Notes under the pieces: generated by a model
The model's database searches: none
The model's input: the letters and a program-made list of their open reading frames with translations, nothing else
Told to the model about the DNA's origin: nothing
Part shown: piece after piece, positions 36,641 through 50,000 of the stretch
Position numbering within the stretch: position 1 is the first letter of the stretch
Layout: each line of letters opens with the position of its first letter
Position numbers and translations under genes: made by a program
Assembly (NCBI GenBank): GCA_013396915.1
Contig: VWZL01000728.1
Location: 372,001 to 436,000, forward strand
DNA length: 64,000 bases
Origin: Stercorarius parasiticus
Lineage: Eukaryota > Chordata > Aves > Charadriiformes > Stercorariidae
Direction of reading: 5' to 3'

Positions 36641-39227
36641 ATTTTTTCCTAGCCAAATTGCTAATAAAAACATAGCTTCTGTGTTAAAGATCTACAATCA
36701 CATCCTTAATTATTTTGGATGTCAAGTACATTTAATTAAACTTATGCTTAGAGCTAGAAATGCACATAGACCAGAATGGAGAGGGGAGGGAGTAGGAGAA
36801 GCTGTAAAATTACTTGGCTTCTCCAAGAAGCCATTACTTGGCTTAAGAGACCTGAGAGATGATAGGATTTAATCAAGTCCTAATTGTCTTGAATTTGAGG
36901 GTTATAAAGGCTAGTGAAGGCCTCCGTATAGATTGGAAAAGTGAAGTCAAATGGTTTATCCATCTATCATTAAGAGAGAAGAGACTGGAGTTGATTGCTA
37001 GGAATTATAGAAGTGCTGGCAGTCAATATTACTTTCACGCCAAACTTATATTTGTGGCTTGACTTCTGGGATGTTGGGGTCATTGCAATTGTGTTTTTTG
37101 GCTAAGCAAAAGCAAATTCATATAATGATCAGCATGTGGATGAAAAATGGAGGAAAAGATGGCCACGGTGAGAAGACAAAAAAGGAGAGAGAGTGCGGCA
37201 GAAGGAATCCAGCAAGGAGACAGTGAGATGAAATAATAGAAAGATGAAATGCACTCCCAGTGAGCTAAATTTCCTTTGAAATACCAGCATCTTTATGAGA
37301 CTTCAGTGTACAAAAAAAGAAGCTGAATTCAGCCAGGGAGCTGTCAGCAAACGTTCTTCTTAAAATACAAGACTTTTTAAATCTAGAGTAAGAATCAGAT
37401 TAACGAACTGCTTTTTGCTACATAAGAAATATCAACAGTTTCCATGGCAGAATACAGGACAGAGGGGTGCACTGAGGTTTTTTCCCTTTTTGAATGAATT
37501 TTTGATCAAGAAAAGCAGGTGTTCTGGGCTGTCTTAACCCTTCTTTTGATTTTGATAGTTCTTCACTCTGATCGTAAGATTTCTAAATCTAATACATAAC
37601 ATACAATGTGTAATTCCCTCTGTCCTCTCCTTTTTTAATAGAAATAAATATTAAAGGAAAAACTGATGTTTCTTGCCCTAAATGCGCACTGCACTCCCAT
37701 GCACCTCCCTACGAAGCAGAGGTCATGACAAATCCTGCCCCTGCCATCACCTTGGAGATGTCCACGGGGCCACTCCATGAGTGGCCAGGGCTCTCAGGCA
37801 GTGCCTGCCTGCTTCTCCTCCTTAATTTTTTTCCCCTGCCCAGAACAAGCTTGTACCCCTAGAATTGCCAGTAATTGCCCCTAAAAGTAAACCTTTATAC
37901 CTGGTTTAAAAAGCCACCTCTACCTACTTTGTTAATACAAACTAGTTAAGAAGTACTTTTCAAACTGGACATTGCCCTGGATCCATGGGTACTGTCAGTT
38001 TACTGACAAGAATGAAGATGAATGAGTTTATTCCACTTCAGTTTCCAGATCATGGAAGAACCGATATTGTCCCCAGCTGTCTTTTGTGGCATACTTCACT
38101 TGTAAATTCTCCATGGTGACAGTTTGAATGTGTACAGCCCCTAGCACCAAGGATTCCTCTTGTCTGTTTAATAGGAATCCTCTGGAAGCTGATCTGATGA
38201 GAAATAAAGGGGGGACCAATGTTTTCTGAATCCCAGAAGTGGGCTGTGACGGTTGAAAATGACCAGATAATGTGGCCTTTTTAGTTGATAAAAATAGTCA
38301 AAGAGGATTTTGTTCTTTTCTCCTCTTTAGATGAATGTTGGTGGATTTTTAGAATGATGGGGGAATTAATTTAAACATGAAGGGATGGAGCCAGGCTGAG
38401 TATCTCAGCCAGATTTACCAGCCTGGGAGTCCTAGAGCATCTGGAAATGCAAAAGTTGAAGGAACTGGAAAGGCAAAGTTGGAGGCTTTTAAACACCAAC
38501 CATGGTATCCCGTTAAGAAATATGGGGAAAATTCTCTAGCTAACCTGAACCCCCACTTCATATAACTGTATCATGCATGGGGCAAAATTCCTAGACTGTT
38601 CCTGCATAGGATAAATCTAATATTTGCGTAATGAATGCCCTAACTTTTTTAAGCTGAACATTTGAGGTGATCAGACCTCAGAAAGATGAGAGGAGACATA
38701 GTTAGAGACTTAGAGTTGGCACCTTTCATAGCAGAGTTTCAAATCATAGACTCTGCTTTGCACGTAGGGCAGTGAAGTCCCCATAGAGGCCAAAAGACTT
38801 CCTTAGGACTTTTGTGCTAGGTTTAGCAATTAGAATATAGAGGGCAGTACGGGGCGGGGGTTGGGGGGGAGAATTTTTCTTAATGAGTGTTGAATGACTG
38901 CCTTCCCCTCTTCCTCTCTAGAACACAGCCATTTGCCTTAATGCTTGTTTAGCTGATGCTGTTACAGAATAGCAATAGCAGTCTCGCTGAAGCCCAACAA
39001 ATCTCTAATCCATCTGTTTGCACCGAATAAATCCTGTGCTCCAACCAGCAGGACTGAGAGCGCCGTGCAGTGCTGTCTGCAGCAGCATCGCAAATGGGAG
39101 GCGTTAAATGAGATCTCTAGCCCAGGGTTGACCTGCAGCCAAGAGAACTGGAAATGCTAAGATGGATCAGCAGACGGTCAGTTAGCGACTTTAAAATAAT
39201 TTATGTTTACATTTTCCCCTTTCCCAG
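36641..39227. other. Unassigned non-coding sequence
   Basis: No recognisable gene. The segment at 38656-38740 has GATGAGAGGAGACATAG, which loosely recalls a CR1 block, but adjacent blocks do not follow, so no transposon is called. A G-rich word (GGGGCGGGGGTTGGGGGGGAG) lies at 38851-38871. Open frames are short. Confidence 0.45.
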
Positions 39228-39414
39228 TGAACATTCCCTTTCACACGTGGTCTTAGTTCCTTTCTTTGTTAGGGTATGCACGTGTGACTTTAGCCGAAGT
39301 GACTTGACCCCTCTCTGTGTTCAAGCTATCCGAACCAAAGGCACCTCCGGCTCAGGATCCTGTTTCTGTCCATGGTCAAAAGTGGAACCTGAAGGAAGGT
39401 TTACTGTGATCAAG
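39228..39414 (+). other. Exon-like segment bounded by splice-site-like signals
   Basis: A pyrimidine-rich run ending in TTTCCCAG (AG at 39226-39227) precedes the segment. A second acceptor-like TTTCTTTGTTAG ends at 39272. The segment ends at a donor-like CAAG|GTTAGT, with GT at 39415-39416. An open frame of 102 codons (39154-39462, plus) spans it entirely. The encoded residues show no recognisable domain. Splice-like pairs around an open frame arise by chance in tens of kilobases, so this is only a pointer to a possible exon of an unknown coding or long non-coding transcript. Confidence 0.15.
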
Positions 39415-42018
39415 GTTAGTTATTGTGACATAACATCTTACTTTCACGTTAGCCTCAGTTGAGCATCAGCAAACAAACACTCGCGCTTATTATAATACAG
39501 TTAAATTCTTAAAAGCATAAGCAACCTCTGTGAAACTATTGCATTTTATGAGACCTTAGGGGTAAGTTAAGGTATCTGCAGTCAGCTGATGGGTAGTAAC
39601 TTGCTGTGCTGTCATAAAATGAATGTCAGACTGCAGCTAGATACCGCTTTAAATCCTGACGCTCAAGACTGGAGCTGGAATACAATATTATGGAATAAAA
39701 ATCTTCCCCCAACCTCTTCACTTTTTATTACAGCAGCTGCAACAGCACAGCTGGGACCAGAATAGCAGCGGATGAAGTTGAAAAATGTTTTACTGGAAGA
39801 GCCCTATTACCTGCAGTTGTCAGGAAGGGGTGACCACATTCATGGATCCTCTCCTACCACAGAAAGGCTTTCTTAATCTATCACCCTAAGGAGTGCCAAA
39901 CCATCTGAAATTCATGCCCTGTTTTAGGGGAGAACCTGAGCTCAGGATGGTTCAGATCCAAAAATTTTGCTTCAGTGCAAGACAGAAACACATTCTTCAG
40001 AAGCAATTTTCATTTCAGGACCTGACCTCCATGAAGCTTTGAAATTATTAGGTATCCTGGCTTTATTTTCTGTCCTGTTTTATTTATATTGCTAATTACT
40101 GCATTGTTAGCATTGGGTTTTTTTCATTTCTGTGCACAATAAAATCCTCATAGGTGAATAGAAACCCCCTTGCTCATCCCAAATATTCTCCTGCATGATA
40201 GCCTTTGGATATAGATTTCAGTCTGAATGAAAACTTATAGGGAGCTGATTGTAACTTTGTGTGCCAACAGATTTCTAAACCGGAGAGTCAAATACAGACC
40301 TCCCACTGCCTTTATTTCTGCCTAGTGCCTTTCAGAATAGGCTGCAGTTTCCTTAAATATGTTTGTCAACACACATTCATCTCGAAAACTTGGCTTGTTG
40401 AAGCAACTTGTAACAATTCATAACAATTAAATGTCTGTGGGATGAGTGAGAAAGATCGCGCTGCCTTTAAACTACATTGATAGAGATGAGAAATGATATT
40501 GTCAGGCAGGGATGTTCTTTCTTGTTTTCAGGAATTGTCTGCTACCGGGTTTGTTGCTGCAGACCTATTGGGCCAGATTCTGATGTTTTTTGAATGCCAA
40601 AGGGAAAAAGTCCATGTGAGAGAGATCAGCAGCTAGTGATGTGTATAGTTTGTTTGGATTTATTCCTTTATTTCCTCTACTGTAGGTAGCAAGTTAATTT
40701 AGCCAGCAACTTTTTAATAGGCTTTAGGAAACTGGACACTGAACCCAACTGAACATCAGGGGAGCTGGGTTTCTAGATGCCTTGTAGTCTGTCTGGGCCA
40801 GAGCCAGCAGAATTGCTGCTTTGGATTAAGCAATAGCAGCACACGACCTGAGGCAAGAGGGAGCTCTACATGGGCCATCCTAATGTTGAAATATATACTT
40901 TAAGGGCAGTTCAAATATCTTCTCTGCTGAATCAGGGCCTGCAGTAAGATTCCTCTTAAACATTTGTGTATTTTAAAACCATAAAGTACTACTGTAGCTA
41001 ATATATGTAAAACAGACATTTCAATTTTATTCGGGAAACCCTTTGTTGATTCTAGTTCTTATGATTGTAGCATTTTCTAGACACTTAGTTTTGATTTAAA
41101 GGCTCCAAGCACTGGAAAAGCTGCTGTATTTCCTCTGTTCATTGATCTACTGGTTAACCACCCTCCCTATAAGAATCACTAATTTAGGCCTAGTCTAAAC
41201 TTCTGTTAGCAGCACCTACCAGCTGGATCTCACCATGTTTTTCTGCAATTGATGATTCTGATCTAGTTCCTTCAGGTACTAGAAATCCTCCTCCATGTGT
41301 ACAGGCTAATGCTATATATTGTGAGTGACAACTTAGACCTCCTATTAGAAATACTAACCCTGCCAAAACCTGATTCTGATTTGTTTAACAAGGAAACAAA
41401 ATCCCCAGTACAGTCTACTGTCCAGTGCAGCTCCAGGACATTCAGAGTAGAGCTCAACTTTTATGAAGTTATTTTTGTTGTACTTTGCACTTTCATAGCA
41501 AAAATCAAAGCAAATGTATAAAGCATTATTGGTATTATCATGCTTGTCCTCAAGAGATCACTGTCCCTAGGATTTGTCCTCACAGCACACTGTGTGTGCA
41601 AAGCTCCACTTCCTAACAGATGGACTTAAAGGTCTGCGGTTCTAAAGGAGATCTTTTCTAGGTGATGCAGAAATGTTCTGCTGGCTTTAGTTTTTAGCAA
41701 GAATTTAGGGTGGGGCAGGCACTTCTTTCAAATTTTTATTCAGATAAAAGATAAAAAAGGCCACTTGTCCAGGATTTTCAGTTGCTGGACCATGCAGTAG
41801 TAAAAAACCAGATGTCTTAATATCCACAGGTGCCAGTAACAGGGACACAACTTCATTGTGCTGATGCTCTACCAAGTTTCCTAAGTGGCATTTTGCAAGT
41901 GCTAGTCCAGCAGGAGAGTAGGATTTTTCTGTTTGTTGCACACAGTTATAAGTGCATGTATGTACTTGCTTTTACACCTAAGCTCTTTCCTGAAGAACTG
42001 TTCTGAGGAAAAAAGAGT

Positions 42019-42040
42019 AAAAAAAAAAAACAAAAAAAAA
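42019..42040. repeat. Poly-A tract (A12-C-A9)
   Basis: Twelve A, one C and nine A in a row. No retroposon body is recognised on its left side. Confidence 0.85.
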
Positions 42041-44945
42041 CACTGCCAAGAAAGCCATTACTGTAATGTATTAAATATACTTTTCTGAGACAACTGCTGA
42101 AGTTGTAGAGATTCCCATGCCTCTACCAGCAAAAGATCTGAAAGACAGCTAAATCTGGCAAATCAAAGCACTGAGAGAGCTCACTTCTTTCAAGGAATCA
42201 AAGTTTCTGACAAAGACATTAGATGTAGTGCTCAGTTCTGGCAGATACCTGTGGTATTCCCCTCATTGTTCAGTCTTGATAGACATATGAGGTATTCTGC
42301 TCCTACTTTGCAAAAGAAATATTAAAAAAAAACAGCATGGGTTCTTCCCAGTTTCTGAAATTATCTTCTTTTTAAGCAAATGTTTTCCATGCTTGGCTCA
42401 GACACCTCCTATCTTTCACAGGAGCTTCACAGCTCTGGACAGGGGACTGCTGTGCTGGACTTTCCATGGATTTTCTGGCTTCATGAGGTGTGAAAATCTC
42501 ACTGGAATTGCCAGACAAGACTTCAGTCATAGGAAGTTTTAAGGGTTATTCTTAAACAAGAACTCAGGTTGAATTCAGTGAAAATATTCAGGCTCATTCA
42601 ATTTAAATTTGAACATATAAGACTGTGGCATGGTGTTCAGGAAAGCAAATTTCAGAGCTGTTACATTTTTAATGTTTTATTATACCTACCTTTATTCTGA
42701 GCTGGAAATAAAGCTGGCCCTCATCTGTCAGATGGAGCCACACACCTACAGAGCTCTGTAAAAGTTCATTTACCAACTTGAATTTCACAGCTTGTCACTA
42801 CGTTTAAAAGAAGATGCCAACATTCAGACTCATCTGAATCTGAATTGCTGCCCGAGCTGGTGAACCAAATGTGTAGGTCTAGATCTGCGCTTTGTGACCC
42901 CATCATCTATATCTATTTCCTAATTTAAAAGAAGAACTTTACCATGTCACAATCTACTTTGACAGAAAATGATGAGTGGTTTTGTAGTTAATTACCTGTC
43001 AACCCTTTTAAAAGGGAAACAGAGGATCCATGTTTAAAATATGTTAAATGATTCAGTCACCTCTGTTAATTGGGTGTCTCAACTGGAAAATCTTTCACCC
43101 TATGGTGCAGATTCCCTTTTAAACCAAGCCACCTGCACCATTCATTTTGTTGACAAGAGGAAAGGGCTCATCTCTCATGATGACTTGCTGCTGTGGTAGC
43201 CATTTTCAGCAGGACACTCCCATTTTTCTTGAGACATTTCTCTTCTATCTTTAGCAGCACAGCCAAAGCCCAGGACCATTTACCTTGTCGAACTGCTTGC
43301 CTCCTTGGTAGGAGAACATCAATAATCCACCAACCCTGGAATTATTTATCTCCAAACTTGCTGAGCTCTTGGTTACTAAATGGAGAGTTATGAAAAATGC
43401 CTACCTACTGACACCATGTAATTCGCCATGTTCATGTCAGATGCTTTCCATAAGAGGGAAGGAGAGGCTCCTTCTAGAATGTATACCGAAGCAATGATAG
43501 AAGAGAAAACACTGGGACACCGTGCAACATGCTGTAGCTATAGGACTGCTGTAGCTATTCCTATTAGAATATATTCCCTGCTGCAGAATGACACAAGCTT
43601 ATGTAGGCAAAAAACCCATTGTGTTTTCCCATACCATGATAATGGAGTATTATCAGGGGACCGAACTTGTGACTTTAAGGTAAAAGACACACACACTTAC
43701 ATGAGTTAAAGTAGTATACAAGTGTTCATAAGCTCTTCCTGCTTATGGCTGTCCACAGCTCATTTTTAAGTTACTAGAAAGGGAAAGATGTGGAGCGTGT
43801 GGGTGTGGATCACACATGAGTTTGCCCCATCTACTTATCCTTTCTTTTCACTTCCAATCTCCACCCTGTGAGTGAGTTCATCCTCCCCTTTGCCTCTGGA
43901 CCATCTTTGATACATTCTCTGTGCTTGAAACCATCCCCCAGGCTCACTCAGACCCTTTCCCTACCTGCAACCCAGTCTCTGGTATAGTGCACTTGCTTTT
44001 CAGTTCTGCAAGACATTCAGGTTGAAATCTACTCAGGGTGGTTCAGGTTTAGTGGCTGAAATTCCAGCTGTTCCCCCACACCCTTCATGGTCCTGGAACT
44101 GGAGGAACTTTTTGACTTGATGCACATCAGGATTAGGTTAGTGCAGGGTAGGTTCAGAGTACTAAAGTCCACCTGGTCGCTGTGGGAATCCTTTAATATT
44201 GTTCTGTCAAGGAAAGAATATTTAACTGTCAGAACAGATGGGTAAATAAAATGCTGGGGATCTGCATTGCAAAATGAGTTGTCAAGACTTCTAGAAAGAC
44301 AAAGCTGACTGGGGGAAATAGAGAAAATGAGGGGACTGGTTTGAAGGGTTGTGGCAGACATCTGCAAAGGATGGGGAAGCAATGTTAGAGTCCTAGCCTC
44401 TCATCCAGCAGACTGATTTTCTTACTGTTTCACTTCTTCCTTAAATTCCTTCCATCACATGGACATGTTCAATGCATGCATTCACATAGCTATCTGACCT
44501 GGATAAGATAGCTCTTGAAACCAGCAAAATGGCTGCAAAGAAGATGTTGGATTCCAGCCTTGCTGCTGTGGTTACAGGCAATCAGCATTCAGGGGAGTTG
44601 TGTCCACTTCTGCCAGACCTAACCCAGCTTAATTTACACAGCTATGAAAATCTAACGAGACATTTCAGAAAGTCACTAATACTGTGGGGTATTCATGTTG
44701 TCACAAGGCATTTTGATTTACTAACATGATATAGGAGTGCAGATTAGCATCCTGCACATCCCATTAACATCTGAATGGGATAAGAGAGCCAGGTTCAGGT
44801 GGTCACCAGGGGCTTCCTGTCCTGGCCCTGACTCTGCTGTCCTAGTTAATTGCTACAGACAGGCTTGAAAACCCAAGAGCATGTTTTGAATTCTCTAAAA
44901 AACTGCTTTAGGTTTGAACCAATGGTTAAAAAGAAATCCAAGTTT

Positions 44946-44957
44946 AAAAAAAAAAAA
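44946..44957. repeat. Poly-A tract (12 A)
   Basis: Twelve consecutive A followed by CAACAGGGGC. It lies inside a chance open frame starting at 44850, where it reads as a lysine run. Confidence 0.8.
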
Positions 44958-45992
44958 CAACAGGGGCACTGGATAAATGTTGAGTTTCAGTTCTTAGACT
45001 GTGAAGGTTTCTATTCTCCGTCAAGGACTTTCTATTTTTCTTCTGCTTTTTGCATTCACAGCTAATCTCCAACACACGCCCCATCCCATCCTGTCTTCCC
45101 TTATGCCAGCTCCCAAGGATAACACAAGTATCGCCACTTTTTTTCTCTGAGCCTGATTCAAATTGTTGTGCTTTTGTGAGAAAATAGCTTTGAGAGAGAG
45201 GGAGAAAATGGCTTGTGTTGGGGGAGCAGAGGCAGTTAAGGATTAGATAGATCCAGCTAAGAAGCTTAGTCTGATCCCAGGCCCTCTCCTCTACAAGCTG
45301 TCACTTTGGGAGCGCTCTCAATCTATCAAATACCCAGAAATTTGACCCATGAAACTCAATTATCAAGCCACATAATGTCTATTATTAGAAAATAGTCATG
45401 AATGTACATGGAACATATGAATTCCATGTACAGTTGTGTGATGGCTACAAAGTTATGTGGGGGATGTCATGACAGCCAAGCCGAATACCCAGGTGACGAA
45501 GATCTCATGGCAGAGGGCTTCAAAGACAGCTGTGTCTGGGGAAGGTGCCTTCTAACAGCATGTTTAGTCTGCAATAACAAGGTATCAAAGAATTTTTCCC
45601 AGAAACCCTCCAAAACGGTTGGGCAGTTGGCAGCTGAAATCCCAGAAAAATTTGCAAAGGCTTGATGGGAGAAAGAAAAACAAGAGGGCCTGTTCGAAGC
45701 TGTGGTTGGCAGGACAGGTCTGATGTGTGGAGGAAAGCTTGGTCTGAAGAAAGCACCACTTTGCGAACTTCCCTTCTTGAAGTGCAAAGTGCTGACTTCT
45801 TGCATGGTGCACTTTGTGGTCTCTCTTTCTTCCCTTGAGACTTGCTGGGAATGAGGCAACCTTCAGATCTGATGCCAAGACAGACAGATATATGCTAGAA
45901 CTGCTTCATTACCGCTGCTAAGCATAACAAGATGGAGCTCACACTCACGCTACTTACAGCTGCCATTGTCACACAATAAACTGCAATTGATG

Positions 45993-46015
45993 TATGTGTG
46001 TTATGAACACACATA
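45993..46015. repeat. Perfect inverted repeat, 10-bp arms
   Basis: TATGTGTGTT at 45993-46002 is exactly complementary to 46006-46015, leaving a 3-nt centre. The arms are TG/CA-rich, so this may be two slipped microsatellite pieces of opposite phase, not a selected structure. There is no coding sequence beside it for it to terminate or regulate. Confidence 0.8.
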
Positions 46016-46869
46016 TGTGTAAGACGGGTGATATAAATGACAGAAAACTGTTGAATTTTGAAGTGGTTTTTTTTTCCTAGCATAGAGAAGTGTTAAGAGA
46101 GAGACAGTGATAGCCACAAAATGAAAATTCTGAATATACATTTTTTTATTTCAGTGAAAAAAAGTTGTACTATTTGCCTGCCTCCACCACCCTTCACCAA
46201 ATTTGAACAGCCAAAGAAACACAATACATAGTAAGTCTATTGTAGGGAGCAAATTTTTACATAAATACACAAATTAAAATTTTTGAACAAAACAAAAATA
46301 TGTTTCTCATTTTTTGAATGATCTATTCAGTTCCAGAGCATGCACTGACATAGGACAGTCATATCCTTGTGTCTGGACAGAAAGCAACAAAATAATAATA
46401 AATAAATAAGTAAATTACTGGTATTCTGAAAAATAATAATAAAAATTCTTAATGTTGTATGAAAATACATGAGAAAAATCTAGGCAATTATGCTGTCTTG
46501 GGTTCCTGACTTGTAAATGAAACCAAGATCTCACATTCTTTTTTTGAAAATGGCTATTACCTCTCTAACAAGGAGGACCTCTACTTTACCATTTTTCTGA
46601 GCAAGGTGGTAAGACCTGTGGGGGACTACAGATTTTAGCTAAAGCCTGTTCTCCAACCACAAGCACGCACGATGGGAATACACACTGGTATTTCTTTTAT
46701 CCTAGTGGGTGCTTCCTATGGTCTGCTATGTCAAGATATTCCCATGACCAATGTCTAATGAGGTGATTTAAATGGGAAAGTGAGAAGTTTTCATATCACC
46801 AAATTTCTTGTCGGCTTAGTTATGCTCTGGACTTACTGTCATACTGCTGGCTCATTGAAAGAGAGAGCG
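46016..46869. other. Unassigned non-coding sequence with an AAT-rich repeat
   Basis: AT-rich sequence with no gene. It contains the AAT/AAAT microsatellite near 46.4 kb. The rest is unique and shows nothing recognisable. Confidence 0.5.
46389..46446. repeat. (AAT)n/(AAAT)n compound microsatellite
   Basis: Two short AATAATAAT arrays, 46390-46401 and 46431-46441, flank AAATAAATAAGTAAAT. Interruptions show it is degenerate. Confidence 0.85.
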
Positions 46870-47000
46870 ATCAGCAAGTTAGGATTTAAGGAGATGCATT
46901 GTGCAGTTTCTGGTTTAATTAAGCCATTAAGATTTTTTTAGGTGTTTAAGCACAAGCAATTTGAATGCATAATTCAGCATGCACACTGGCTAGCCTTGCA
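46870..47000. promoter_or_regulatory. Candidate regulatory block with TTAATTAA core
   Basis: A TTAATTAA palindrome lies at 46915-46922, embedded in GGTTTAATTAAGCC. CCATTAAG follows, and further on GAATGCATAATTCAGCATGC at about 46963-46982, which holds POU and homeodomain-like words. No repeats or long open frames occur in it. The appearance is that of a conserved non-coding element, but this cannot be tested here. Confidence 0.2.
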
Positions 47001-50000
47001 CTTCTCTTGTTTCGAGGTGAAACAGATTGTGAAGGGGGACACAGCTGTGAGAACATCCTGTAGAGTTGAACTGAGCCCGTCCTTAACTTACAGTGTGGCC
47101 TCAGAGATGAATTAATTAGACTTTCCTAGCTTGAGGTTGGCAATAAGCTCCTAGACCCCTGCTGGGCATACACACCCTGTTTGGCATGGAGCTGGCACTG
47201 TGAAGCAGGAGGTATTGACATGACAGCTCAGGGAGATTATCTGTAGTCTCCTGAAAATGAAGGGAACCAAAGGAAAATTGTCTGTTATTAACTGCTCTGT
47301 TGGGAAGTGCTGAAGTGACCTTTGTGCCTTTGAGATTGTAGTATATCAGCTGCTTTCATAGCATTGGTAAAACAAGTGATGAAGTTGTGGCTTTCTCCAT
47401 CCTCAAAGTACAGATCACTGGATAATGTGCAGAAGCGGGTGAGAGGCAGAAGCTATATCCCTTTATCTGACTAAGGACAAAACAGGAAAAATCTGTGTGT
47501 ATGAAAAGAATGAATGATACAAAAGGTAGTAAATTCTGCTGTTTTCTTTCCTAGCAAAATATAAAAGCATACAATTATACCTCATTTGGTATAAAAGTTT
47601 TCCATTTTAATAATAATCAAAATTTCATTTCTGACAATGTGAAGAAGAGCAAAGCAAGTAAAAGTCTAGCTTTCCTTTTTACAATCTATGTGTATTGCTT
47701 AGAATCAGTAGGGAGTTTGCTTAATATAACCTTTTTTTCTCTGTCCCATGAAGTGTTTGGTCTGGAAAGGTAACATAAAAGAAAAAGCAAATCCTTGCTT
47801 CATCAATAGTAAGGAAAGCAAAACTAGTATCTTCTCCTTACAAGTTAACACTTATTCATTATGAACTTTAAATACTCCCTGCACATCCTTTTTGCTCACC
47901 TGTTTTCTGTGCCTGTCCAAAAACTACAAGAGACCTACTGAAATATCGCATAGTTCCTATGTTGGGTAGAATACTAGGAAACTGGATGTAATTCTATAGT
48001 GTAGGAAGACTGCAGTTGATACATTCGCGATATCTTAAATCATGAATGACTTCCACTAAGAACAGGCTTCTGTTATCTTCTGATTATTTTTTTTCTTTTC
48101 CCTCCTAATTTCTCTTTGAAGTTCCAGCCAAACTAGAAAACTAATGTTTCAATTTTGAACTTTGAAAAAAAATATAAAATCAGCTAATGAGAGTATGTTT
48201 GGTTTTTTTAAATTCTTTTACACCTCTGGGTTTCAAATCAGCAGTAGCACATAGGATTCCAGTCCCTGTCCCATTACTGGGATCAGACGAGCTTGCAGTG
48301 AAAATGCAGACTGGACACCAATTGATTTCTGCTGATAGTCACCGTACTAATGAGCAATCTCTGATTTTATTCTGCCTATTTATGTCAAATTGAATCACCA
48401 CTCCTTCTAATACCCATGGAAATAGCTGCTTCTCCATGTTCTTCATCTGAGAATAAATAAATGCAGTCTCTGATAAAACCACTGCTATGGAGCACACATG
48501 ATGCAACCATGTGCCATGTCTGCAGTTTTGGGGATTTCTGCTACATATGCATGGTTCTGTCCAAGTTTCCCCTTATTTTTAAACACACGGCATAAAACTA
48601 CTCAGCTGTCTTCCAAATGTTTGTTCCCTGGCAACTGCTGAGTTTTCATCAGCAGTTTTAATGCAGAAGATTAGCTAAAACCAATGAGCTCAGTGATGGA
48701 TAACAGAAGCAACTGGTTGTTCTGGCAAGTCCATGCAAGCAGCTTTATTAGCAACTGTTGAGATTGCCGACTCCAATTTTTCTACAACAAAAGATCTTTA
48801 GAACAGAGCTGGGTGGGTGGGTGGTGTTGTGACAGGGGAATTATTAAAGGAGAAGGGGCTCTGGTGTCAGGAGCACTGAGTGCTGGCTGCTGGACTTCCA
48901 AGACCCTTATGAATGCCAGCTACCACTGTGAGAGAATCATGCAACTAACTCATGGTGTTTGGGGAATCACTGAGCTTTTCAAGCACAAAGTTATTGCTTG
49001 TCAGAGAGCAGACAGCAAAGCAACATGAGATGAAAAGAATATTTCCTCCTGATAGTCGTTTTCAGAAGTTGCGAATATTTATGTACAATCAGTAGTCATA
49101 AGAGCAGACCTCTCTTCTTAGGATGGTGGTTTGAGACATCTGAAACTTGGAAACAAGTGGATGACTAATCCGTTTGGTTAAACTACTTACCATTTTAGCT
49201 CTAAGCACAGTTTTTTGCAAAGCTTTTGAGTCTAAGTCTGGACCTGATACAATCATTTCAATCAAAATACATCACTTAAGTAGTATAGTCGATAAGAAAA
49301 GAGTGTTCTGCTCTTATAAGACAAGATGAGCATTCGGCAGACCTGGCTTCAGTTTTACACATATTTCTTGCACCTGTAAAATACACCAAAAATTTTTCTC
49401 ATCCCTTTTCCTGCATATTGAGGCAGTAAACTTTCTGGGAAAGAGACTGATTCTTTTTCTACACGTTCGTCAACAAACATTTCTGAGTTCAGTTTGGACT
49501 TAGAGACGGTTCAACACTGCAAAGGACTTTAAAAATCCTTCTGTATTTCTTCTAATTCCATCCAGTTAAAAGGCAGTTTTCTTGGATGAAGACATGGCCA
49601 TCTGCATCACTAGATTATACTGCTGCTGCACACCTAACTGGGAACATAAGAGACTGCCCACTCGGAAACTTTCCTTTATGCAGCCCATGACAGCCTTTCT
49701 CATACACCGTACGAGTAAATGTGTACTGCACTGATAGCTCCAGGATTTCACCCCTGCTGCTTAGCCTACTAAGCCATTTATGCATGAAAGTAGCAGTTAT
49801 TTGTTAAGATAATATCTTTTTTCTTTAACAAGAAAATTATCCCATTGATGAAGTCTGAATATGAAATACCACCTGTTAAACAGAAAGGATTAGGCATGGA
49901 AGGCCATTCATTATCGTCAAGGCTGCCAATGTTTGTTTATGCATAAAGATACTCTAGCCTTTGTGGCTTTTATGTTTCTATACCCATTAAATTTTATTTT

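Larger units (their letters stand above)
39415..45992. other. Unassigned non-coding sequence
   Basis: About 6.6 kb without a recognised gene or transposon. A-rich tracts near 42.02 and 44.95 kb are listed separately. Around 45.4-45.9 kb open frames overlap in all three minus frames and one plus frame, reflecting a stop-poor, moderately GC-richer stretch. No reading shows a domain. Confidence 0.5.

Noticed and set aside
36317..36652. Open frame of 111 codons with an Ile-Asn/Val-Asn repeat
   Set aside because: The repeat part is an AT microsatellite with a 6-bp period, not a protein domain.
38656..38790. Further CR1 fragment (GATGAGAGGAGACATAG)
   Set aside because: Only one loose block matches, and neighbouring CR1 blocks are missing at the expected spacing.
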